In this document: positions 36,471-42,849 of the stretch, in pieces
How positions within the stretch are numbered: position 1 is the first letter of the stretch
How the letters are laid out: every line of letters starts with the position of its first letter
Assembly (NCBI RefSeq): GCF_014303395.1
Contig: NZ_CP060298.1
Span: forward strand, 5,475,001-5,539,000
Source of the DNA: Nakamurella sp. PAMC28650
Lineage (GTDB): Bacteria; Actinomycetota; Actinomycetes; Mycobacteriales; Nakamurellaceae
Direction: 5' to 3'
DNA length: 64,000 nucleotides
Translations under genes and position numbers: made by a program
Notes under the pieces: generated by a model
Told to the model about the DNA's origin: nothing
Databases searched by the model: none
Seen by the model: only the letters and a program-made list of their open reading frames with translations

Positions 36471-37781
36471 TCAGCCCTTGGGGAGGCCGATCGACATGTC
36501 GATGAATTCGTTGGTGGCAAGTTTCGCCGGGGTCAGGCCGGCCAGCGGGGCGGTCTTCTGCTTGGCGAAGATCGGGGTGTCGATGGTCAGCACCTTCTGG
36601 ATGCGGGTCAGGTCGAAGTCACCCAGGGTGGTGTTGCTGCCGTTGCTGACCAGGCCGAGGGCGAGCTGCTGCTTGACGGCGAAGTCGGCGACACCCTGGT
36701 CGTACTGCCATCCGGTGTTGAACTGCTTCACCAACTGCAGGATGAGAGCGTCAGCGGCGGCGGGCTTCTCGACGTAGTCGACCTGGGCGTGCTGGAAGAT
36801 CGGCACGAGGAGCTTGAGGCAGGGCGTCATCGAGGCGAGGTCGGCGGTCCGCACCGAGTAGGCGGCGGCGTAGATCGGGTAGCCGGCGTCGTGGACCAGC
36901 TGGAAATTCACCGGCTTGTTCCAGGCCTTGATCTCGTGCGAGTAGATGTAGGGCTCGGCGCTCGCGAACCCCTGCTGGGCGTCCTTGCCCTGGGCTGCGA
37001 CGAAGTTGGCCGGCGTGCCGTCGTAGCTGCCGTCGGTCTGCGATGCGTTCAGCACGCCCGCACCGATCAGGTACGCCATGTAGGCCGCACCGCTGAAGTA
37101 TCGGACCTTGACGTTCTTGGCCTTGAGGTCTGCGATCGTCTTGACGTCGGGGTAGGTGGCCGGGTCCCACATGATCATCTACGGGTTCTTCTCCAGCGGC
37201 GCGAACACCGCGATGGTCGGCTGCTTGGCCGAGAGCTGGATCGCCTCGTCGGTGTTGACGTAGCCCATGGTCAGGCCTTTGTCGCTGTAGAGCTGCGAGG
37301 TGACGGTCTGGAAGCCGATGGCGGGGCCGCCGGAACGGACCTCGAACTTGATGCCCATGTCCTTCCCCTGCGAGTAGAGCTCGCCGGAGACCCGCTTCTT
37401 GTCGGAGTCGATGGTCGGGTTCGGACCGATCAGCTGATAGAGGCCGCCGTGCTCGGACTCCGGGTTCCAGTCGGTCTGGATCGAGACCGTGTCCGGGCAG
37501 ACGCCCTTCAGGGTGGCCGGGGTGGCGCTCGCACTCGAAGCGGTACCGCTGGACGCAGCACCACTGGAGGCCGTGCCGCTGGAGGCAGCACCGCTGGAGG
37601 GAGCAACACTGGGGGGAGCGGACGACAGTGGGCTCGGGGACGGAGCCGCCGCGACGCTGGAGGCGGACGAACCGGACGCAGCGGTGGCGGTGGAGCTGGT
37701 CGAGCTGCAGCCGGTCAACGCGACACCGGCGGCGAGGACGGCGGCCAGGGCTGCAGCCGTACGGCGGGGGAGATGATTCAC
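36471..37781 (-). pseudogene. ABC importer substrate-binding lipoprotein (NMT1/SsuA-like) interrupted by an in-frame TAG
   Basis: Read through, the frame codes for about 435 residues. It has a signal peptide with lipobox ALTGC, a Ser/Ala/Pro linker and a binding fold (TVSIQTDWNPESEHGGLYQL to NEFIDMSIGLPKG). At 37179-37181 the frame meets TAG between LEKNP and MIMWDPATYP and then continues without shift. Both halves look like one ordinary binding protein, so a single-base change (for example CAG to TAG) is the likely cause. The GTG start at 37781 has AGGAG four bases upstream; ATG at 37811 is the alternative. The first half ends at about residue 200 and would lack the second lobe. Restart at the ATG after the stop would give a protein without signal peptide. 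A sequencing error or stop readthrough cannot be excluded. Confidence 0.78.
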
Positions 37782-37856
37782 GGGGCTCCTGTTCGGGTGG
37801 CACGGGGACATGGCGAGACCGGGGACGAAGGTGCGGAGCTGGGTGGGCGGGTCGAG

Positions 37857-38474
37857 CTAGGGCGTGTCTTCCAATAGTCGGTTCCAGACGATGCACGCCG
37901 AAAGCACCACTGCCGCGCGGTAGGTGATGGCGAGCTTGTCGTAGCGGGTGGCCAGCCCCCGCCATTGCTTGATCAGAGCGAAGGAACGCTCGACAACGTT
38001 GCGTTCCCGGTACATCTGGCGGTCCAGCGCAGGTGGACGGCCACCCTTGCTGCCCTTACGTTTGCGGGCGGCGATCTGGTCGCTCTTGAGCGGAATGACC
38101 ACCTTGATCCCGCGGCGCTGCAGCATCCTGCGGGTGATCCCGGCGGCGTAGGCCTTGTCCGCCAGGACGGCATCGGGTCGGGTCCGTGGTCGCCCCCGAC
38201 CTCGGCGCGGAACCCGGATGTCGGCCAGTACCTGTTCCAGGACGGCACCGTCGTTGCGTTGCCCACCGGTGATGACGATCGCCAGTGGCCGGCCCTTGCC
38301 ATCGACCGCGTGGTGGATCTTCGTGGTCAACCCGCCCCGGGACCTGCCAATGCCGTGACCTGCAGGTTCAGCATCGACCAGTGGCAGATTCTTGTAGTTC
38401 GATACTGCCCCCTGTGTCCTGCTCGGGCCGTGTCGTGTTTGTCGCGTGCTGGTGGGCGCGGTTGATGGTGGCAT
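37857..38474 (-). CDS. IS5-family transposase, C-terminal part (orfB)
   Basis: This frame supplies the second and third catalytic residues: Asp in AVLADKAYAAG and Glu in NVVERSFALIKQWRGLATRY. It also carries the IS427-group stretch GRSRGGLTTKIHHAVDG. The listed first Met lies in the overlap with orfA; real translation is probably by +1 frameshift from orfA, with a G5 run at 38408-38412 as a candidate slip site. The stop TAG (37857-37859) is made of target DNA next to the element, so the element itself lacks a stop for this frame. Confidence 0.85.
   Translation of the reverse strand: MPPSTAPTSTRQTRHGPSRTQGAVSNYKNLPLVDAEPAGHGIGRSRGGLTTKIHHAVDGKGRPLAIVITGGQRNDGAVLEQVLADIRVPRRGRGRPRTRPDAVLADKAYAAGITRRMLQRRGIKVVIPLKSDQIAARKRKGSKGGRPPALDRQMYRERNVVERSFALIKQWRGLATRYDKLAITYRAAVVLSACIVWNRLLEDTP
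37860..37883 (+). repeat. Left terminal inverted repeat of the IS element
   Basis: Starts GGGCGTGTCT directly after TA at 37858-37859. It also encodes the C-terminus of the transposase on the minus strand. Confidence 0.88.
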
Positions 38475-38787
38475 CCACCGACACGGTCCAGTCGATCTGA
38501 CCGGCAGCGTCAGCGTCGGTCAACAACGCCGCGAGCACCCGGTCCCAGGTGCCGTCTCCGGCGTACCGGCGGTGCCGCTTCCACACGGTCTGCCACGGTC
38601 CGAACACGTCCCGAGGCAAGTCCCGCCAGGGGATCCCGGCCCGGTACCGGTAGGCGATGCCTTCCACCACCCGCCGGTGCTCACCGAACGGATGACCCCG
38701 CCGGCCAACATTTGTCGGCAACAACCGCTCGATCCGTTGCCACTGCTCGTCACTGAAGACGCGGTACCGCGACGAAGGAGAACTCAT
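38368..38787 (-). CDS. IS5-family transposase, N-terminal part (orfA)
   Basis: 139 residues. The start MSSPSSRYRVFSDEQWQRI is followed by the DUF4096-type N-terminal domain (YRYRAGIPWRDLPRDVFGPW). The first catalytic Asp lies in SVDATINRAHQHA. After that the frame loses similarity to transposases and ends, while orfB continues the family sequence in the +1 frame. This two-frame arrangement is usual for the group. Confidence 0.87.
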   Translation of the reverse strand: MSSPSSRYRVFSDEQWQRIERLLPTNVGRRGHPFGEHRRVVEGIAYRYRAGIPWRDLPRDVFGPWQTVWKRHRRYAGDGTWDRVLAALLTDADAAGQIDWTVSVDATINRAHQHATNTTRPEQDTGGSIELQESATGRC

Positions 38788-38810
38788 TCAGTGAGCATCC
38801 CGCCACACCT

Positions 38811-38834
38811 ACCCAACTTTTGGGAGACACGCCC
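38811..38834 (-). repeat. Right terminal inverted repeat of the IS element
   Basis: Reads inward as GGGCGTGTCTCCCAAAAGTT on the minus strand. It is followed outside by TA at 38835-38836, and its outermost base is the third base of the permease stop codon. Confidence 0.88.
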
Positions 38835-39751
38835 TAGTTGCCGTCGGCCGAGACGTCGTACCAGCGGCCGACCACCATGGTCCGGAGCCGGCCGAAGATC
38901 CAGAAGATGACGAACCCGAGCACGGCCGCCACGATGATGGCGGCGAACAACTGCGGGCCCTGCAGCCTCGAGGTGTAGTTCGAGATCAGGATCCCGATGC
39001 CGGCCTGACCCTGGCGGAAGGAGAAGTCCGCCACGATCGCGCCGACGACCGAGAGCCCGGCGGAGATCCGCATGCCGGCGAAGATGGCCGGCAGGGCGGC
39101 CGGGAACTGCAGCTTGAACAGGACCGTCAGGCGATCGGCCTTCTGCAGCTTGAAGAGTTCGAGCTGACCGCGATCGACGGACTGCAGGCCGAACAAGGTA
39201 TTGGACACCATCGGGAACAGGGCGATCAGCACGCAGACGACCACCCTGGAGAAGAAGCCGAATCCGAACCAGAAGCCCATCAGCGGTACCAGCGCCAGGA
39301 TCGGGACGCACTGCAGCAGAACGGCATATGGGAACAGCGCCCGCTCCGCCCAGGTGGCCACCGACATCAGGACCCCCCAGCCGACCCCGATCACGATGGC
39401 GCAGGCGAGCCCGGTCAACGCGACCTGCGTCGTCAGGCCCAGCGCCTTCAACAGCTCCTGCCGGACATCGGGGTCCAGGAACGCCTGCGTGACGATCTGG
39501 TGCGGGGGCGGCAGCAGGAATTGCAGATCGGTGCTCAGTACGACATCGCTGATGTAGTACCAGATGCCGATGATGACGGCGAACACCAGGATCGGGGCGA
39601 GCCAGGACGCGACGCTCCTTTTCCTCCTGGACTTCGGCTGGTTCACCTTGGGGGTGCCGCCCTGCGCGAGTTTCCCCCTTGCCGACGCGAGCCTCCCCCT
39701 TGCCGACCCGTCCGGCGCCGACTCGGTCTTCTGCAGCCCGGTGACGCTCAT
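38834..39751 (-). CDS. ABC importer permease (SsuC/TauC-like)
   Basis: 305 residues. A basic, Gly-rich N-terminal tail is followed by about six membrane helices of the BPD_transp_1 fold. The EAA-type cytoplasmic loop that contacts the ATPase is seen in LELFKLQKADRLTVLFKLQFP, then PAIFAGMRISAGLSVVGAIV. It belongs with the ATPase gene that overlaps its start as ATGA. The family takes up sulfonates, nitrate, pyrimidines and similar small solutes. Its stop TAG is half native and half IS-derived: TA is the duplicated target and G is the first base of the IS element. Confidence 0.92.
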   Translation of the reverse strand: MSVTGLQKTESAPDGSARGRLASARGKLAQGGTPKVNQPKSRRKRSVASWLAPILVFAVIIGIWYYISDVVLSTDLQFLLPPPHQIVTQAFLDPDVRQELLKALGLTTQVALTGLACAIVIGVGWGVLMSVATWAERALFPYAVLLQCVPILALVPLMGFWFGFGFFSRVVVCVLIALFPMVSNTLFGLQSVDRGQLELFKLQKADRLTVLFKLQFPAALPAIFAGMRISAGLSVVGAIVADFSFRQGQAGIGILISNYTSRLQGPQLFAAIIVAAVLGFVIFWIFGRLRTMVVGRWYDVSADGN

Positions 39752-40605
39752 GAGTGGCCCGCCCGCAGGGCGTGCGAGACCTGGCCGGCCAGCGCCGCGA
39801 ACTCGGCGGTGAACCGGATCTCCGGATCTCGCGGCAGATCGAAGGGGACGTCGAAGGTCTCGACGATCCGACCTGGTCGTCCGGACATCACCAGCACCCT
39901 GGTGGACAAGTACACCGCTTCGCTGACGGAGTGGGTGATGAACAGAGCGCCGAACCGCTGGGTGGCGAACAGCCGGATCAGTTCGTCGTTCAGTCGCTCC
40001 CTGGTGATCTCGTCCAGGGCACCGAACGGCTCGTCGAACAGGAACAGGTCGGGATCCAGGGTCAGCGACCTGGCCAACGACGTCCGCATCCGCATGCCGC
40101 CGGAAAGTGTGCGCGGCAGATGGTTCTCGAAACCGCTGAGCCCGACCAGGTCGATGGCCGCCTGCGCGTCGGCGCTGCGTCTCGCCTTCTTCACACCGGC
40201 CAGTTCCGACAGCAGTTCCACGTTGCGCCGCACCGTCCGCCACGGCAGGAGGGTCGCGTCCTGGAAGACGTAGCCCACGCGCTCGGCCGAGACGTCCGCG
40301 GTACCGCTGCTGATACCGGTCAGGCCCGAGGCGATCCGCAGCAAAGTGCTCTTGCCGCAGCCGGAGGGTCCGACCACCGTGACGAACTCGCCGCGCGAGA
40401 CGGCCAGATCCACATCGGTCAACGCGACGGTGCCGTTCGGAAACGTCTTGGTGACGCCCGTGAAGTCCAGCAGGTCACCGGGCCCGGCGTCGGCCCCGGC
40501 CGCAGCGTCACGCCCGACTCCGGTTGCTGAGGAGCGCATCTCGTCGCCCTGCTCGGGTACCGGCGAAGATCCCGGCGCAGACTCGGAGGTGGACACGGCA
40601 GACAT
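39748..40605 (-). CDS. ABC importer ATP-binding protein (SsuB/TauB-like)
   Basis: 285 residues. An unconserved 45-residue N-terminal extension precedes the ATPase. Walker A is VGPSGCGKST, the Q-loop YVFQDATLLPW, the signature LSGGMRMRTSLARSL, Walker B LFLFDEPFGALDE and the switch His FITHSVSEA. The C-terminus is typical of nitrate/taurine/sulfonate-type importers. It is the first gene of the catabolic operon, divergent to the XRE-cupin regulator with a 9-bp spaced palindrome between them. Confidence 0.94.
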   Translation of the reverse strand: MSAVSTSESAPGSSPVPEQGDEMRSSATGVGRDAAAGADAGPGDLLDFTGVTKTFPNGTVALTDVDLAVSRGEFVTVVGPSGCGKSTLLRIASGLTGISSGTADVSAERVGYVFQDATLLPWRTVRRNVELLSELAGVKKARRSADAQAAIDLVGLSGFENHLPRTLSGGMRMRTSLARSLTLDPDLFLFDEPFGALDEITRERLNDELIRLFATQRFGALFITHSVSEAVYLSTRVLVMSGRPGRIVETFDVPFDLPRDPEIRFTAEFAALAGQVSHALRAGHS

Positions 40606-40666
40606 GGGGCCTCACCTTCCGCCCGTGGACGGGCCGTCGGCGGGCGACCGAGCCGCCCGGTGGAAT

Positions 40667-40689
40667 CGATGTTGACCTCATCAACATCG
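40667..40689. promoter_or_regulatory. Putative operator CGATGTTGA-N5-TCAACATCG
   Basis: A perfect 9-bp inverted repeat with a 5-base spacer, 62 bases upstream of the ABC ATPase ATG and about 100 bases upstream of the regulator start. Position and symmetry suit the binding site of the adjacent XRE-cupin regulator controlling both directions. Confidence 0.6.
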
Positions 40690-40792
40690 CCAAGGTAGAT
40701 CCGCTACATTTCCAGCAGGTCTCCCGCGGGTTCGCAATTGTTAACACCGATGATCCGTGTTGGCACCCGCGCCCGACGAAAGGACCCACGGA

Positions 40793-41389
40793 GTGCAGGA
40801 TGACGCGGGCGACCAGGACGCCAGGCTCGGACAGGAGATCCGGCGGCTGCGCCACCAGCACGGACTGACCCTGGTCAGCCTGGCCGCGCGGACCAGCCTG
40901 TCCCACCCGTTCCTGAGCCAGCTCGAGCGCGGCCTCGCCCGGCCGAGCATGGCCAGTCTGGAGCGCATCGCCAGGGCGCTCGGCAGCAGCCAGTCGGAAC
41001 TGATGGCCAGAGCCGCCGACGACGGTGATCTCGGCGGGGATCGTTCCAGCGGAGGAGCTTTCACCCTCGTCCGGGCCGGGGATGGCACGGTGGTGCAGGC
41101 CCAGGGCGGAACGGTCCGGCTGCTGGTGCGAGGGCAGGCGAGGTTCCACCCGATGCTCTACACGGGGACCAACCCCGACTTCGAGGAGTACTACCAGCAC
41201 CCCGAGGATGAATTCGTCCACGTCATCGCAGGTGCCGTCGAGGTCGACCTCGGCGAGTCCGGACCTGTCGTCCTGGCGCCGGGCGATTCGCTCTACTACC
41301 CGGGCGGGACAAGGCACCGCTGGCGGACGCTGGGCGACTCGGGGTACCGGCTGCTCGCCGTCAAGGATCTCCCCGCGCCGGGTGGATGA
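40793..41389 (+). CDS. XRE-family regulator with C-terminal cupin sensor
   Basis: 198 residues. The helix-turn-helix occupies the first third (RLGQEIRRLRHQHGLTLVSL, SHPFLSQLERGLARPSMASL). A small beta-barrel cupin follows, with EDEFVHVIAGAVEVDLGESG and GDSLYYPGGTRHRWR, which probably binds the effector. The layout is like PuuR and other regulators of amine and nitrogen catabolism. The GTG start with AAAGGA upstream is preferred over a longer in-frame GTG at 40757. It is divergent to the importer operon and followed by a perfect 13-bp hairpin. Confidence 0.88.
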   Translation: MQDDAGDQDARLGQEIRRLRHQHGLTLVSLAARTSLSHPFLSQLERGLARPSMASLERIARALGSSQSELMARAADDGDLGGDRSSGGAFTLVRAGDGTVVQAQGGTVRLLVRGQARFHPMLYTGTNPDFEEYYQHPEDEFVHVIAGAVEVDLGESGPVVLAPGDSLYYPGGTRHRWRTLGDSGYRLLAVKDLPAPGG

Positions 41390-41399
41390 CCTCGCGATG

Positions 41400-41435
41400 G
41401 TGCGGTCAGCAGTCGAATTCAGCTGCTGACCGCAC
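41400..41435. terminator. Hairpin between the XRE-cupin gene and the downstream amidohydrolase
   Basis: Perfect 13-bp arms GTGCGGTCAGCAG and complement with a 10-base loop TCGAATTCAG. It starts 11 bases after the regulator stop and ends 31 bases before the next ATG. It would separate the two genes or act as an attenuator. A possible weak -10 (TACACA) then follows at 41455-41460. Confidence 0.72.
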
Positions 41436-41466
41436 ACTCGCGCGGCCGGGGTGCTACACATCGGCG

Positions 41467-42804
41467 ATGCTGACGTTCTCCGGTGCCAGAGCCCTGATGA
41501 TCGACCAGCAGACCGTCCGGACGGGCGATCTGCACTGCCGCGACGGCCGCGTCGTCGCCCACCCGAGGGCGATCCGTCAGCATGGCGCCGATGATCAGCC
41601 CTCGGGCGAAGTCGTGGACGTCTCGGACTGCGTCATCACCCCTGGCCTGGTCAACGCCCACCACCACCTGCTGCAGACCGCGTTCCGCACCCTCCCCGGC
41701 ACCAGGGACGTCCCGATGGCGACCTGGCTGCCGACGATGGCGGAGGCCTACCGCTCGGTCGGGGTGGACCCGGAACTCGCCGGGGCCGCAGCAGCGGTCG
41801 GGATCGCCGAGAGCCTGCTGTGCGGGGTCACCACCGTCGCCGACCATCACCTGACCTGGCCGAGGGGCGTCGGCATCGAAGGACTCACGGACATCGCGGT
41901 GGCGATCGCCGGCGCGGCAGGCGTGCTCGGTGCGCGACTGGTGTTCGTCAGGGGAAGTGCCGGTGACGATCCGGAGCAGGCCGCACTCTCGGCGGAAAGC
42001 ATCGTGCAGCAACTGGTTCCCTCCGGCGGCGGGGTGACGGGCGACGGAATGCTGCAGGTGGCGGTCGGGCCCGCCGGGGTGCACAGCGACGGGCGGGCCA
42101 CCTTCGATGCACTGGCGCAGGTGGCGGCCCGCCACGGGCTGCGGCGCCGGACCCAGGCCAACGAGGTGGTCGACGTCGTCATCGCGGCGCAGCGCTACGG
42201 GCGCCGTCCACTGGACTTGCTCGACGACTGGGGTTGGCTGGCACCGGATGTCACGCTGGCGCACCTGTGCGGCGTGACGCCCGCGGAGATCGGCCTGCTG
42301 GCGGAGCGGGGGGTCGGCGCCACCCACGCCCCCGGTTGCGATCTGCCGATGGGTTGGGGCGTGGCGCCGGTGGCCGCGTTGCTGGAGGCCGGGGTGACGG
42401 TCGGGCTCGGTACCAGTGGTGGAGGCAGCAACGACGCGTCGCATCTGCTGGCCGACGCCCGGTTGGCCCTGCAGATCGCTCCGGCGGCCGGCCGTCCACT
42501 GGCCGCCCTCGAAGTGCTCGGTGCGGCCACCGCGGGGTCGGCCACCGGGCTCGGCCGGCACGAGCTGGGGCACCTGGGGGTCGGAGCGGCGGCTGATCTC
42601 TGCGTGTGGGATGTCGGCGGCGTGGCCGACGCCGGCGTCGCCGACCCGGTCGCGGGCCTGCTCTGGGCGGCGCCGGGCCGACGCCCGAGACATGTGGTGG
42701 TGGGCGGGAAATGGGTGGTCCGCGACGGCGCCCTGGTGCGGGGGGACGAACACGACATCGCCCGACGCCTGACCCGGTTGCTGGCCCGGCGGAGCGCGGT
42801 CTGA
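41467..42804 (+). CDS. AtzA/8-oxoguanine-deaminase-like amidohydrolase lacking expected metal ligands
   Basis: 445 residues of the amidohydrolase fold. The first metal motif, NAHHHLLQT, is intact, as is FRTLPGTRDVPMATWLP. Further on, the strand that normally reads THxxE is RTQANEVVD, with Gln where the metal His should be. The AHC region reads AHLCGVTP. The catalytic Asp motif GLGVDGSxSND is replaced by GLGTSGGGSND, with Ser for Asp. Length and ending are normal and the frame is intact, so it is not a simple pseudogene. It may be inactive, bind ligand only, or use an altered site. It follows the XRE-cupin regulator on the plus strand. Confidence 0.8.
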   Translation: MLTFSGARALMIDQQTVRTGDLHCRDGRVVAHPRAIRQHGADDQPSGEVVDVSDCVITPGLVNAHHHLLQTAFRTLPGTRDVPMATWLPTMAEAYRSVGVDPELAGAAAAVGIAESLLCGVTTVADHHLTWPRGVGIEGLTDIAVAIAGAAGVLGARLVFVRGSAGDDPEQAALSAESIVQQLVPSGGGVTGDGMLQVAVGPAGVHSDGRATFDALAQVAARHGLRRRTQANEVVDVVIAAQRYGRRPLDLLDDWGWLAPDVTLAHLCGVTPAEIGLLAERGVGATHAPGCDLPMGWGVAPVAALLEAGVTVGLGTSGGGSNDASHLLADARLALQIAPAAGRPLAALEVLGAATAGSATGLGRHELGHLGVGAAADLCVWDVGGVADAGVADPVAGLLWAAPGRRPRHVVVGGKWVVRDGALVRGDEHDIARRLTRLLARRSAV

Positions 42805-42849
42805 GATCAGGAGCGCCCTGGGTTCGCCCCCCCTCCGGATCCGGCGGCC

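Larger units (their letters stand above)
37860..38834 (-). mobile_element. IS5-family (IS427-type) insertion sequence, 975 bp
   Basis: Ends are imperfect inverted repeats: GGGCGTGTCTTCCAATAGT on the left and, inverted, GGGCGTGTCTCCCAAAAGT on the right (20 of 24 bases match). The element is flanked by a TA duplication within CTAG at both ends. It carries two overlapping transposase frames on the minus strand with all three DDE residues visible. It sits between the permease and binding-protein genes of the ABC importer, at the permease stop codon. The well-matched ends and open frames suggest a recent, possibly active copy. Confidence 0.93.

Noticed and set aside
37179..37181. TAG as a pyrrolysine or programmed readthrough codon
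   Set aside because: No pyl genes are seen, the family has no known amber-coded residue, and the operon shows other signs of decay; a point mutation is simpler.
31580..42804. Prophage or integrative element
   Set aside because: One IS is present, but there is no integrase, tRNA-linked attachment site, or phage or conjugation gene; base composition looks like that of neighbours.
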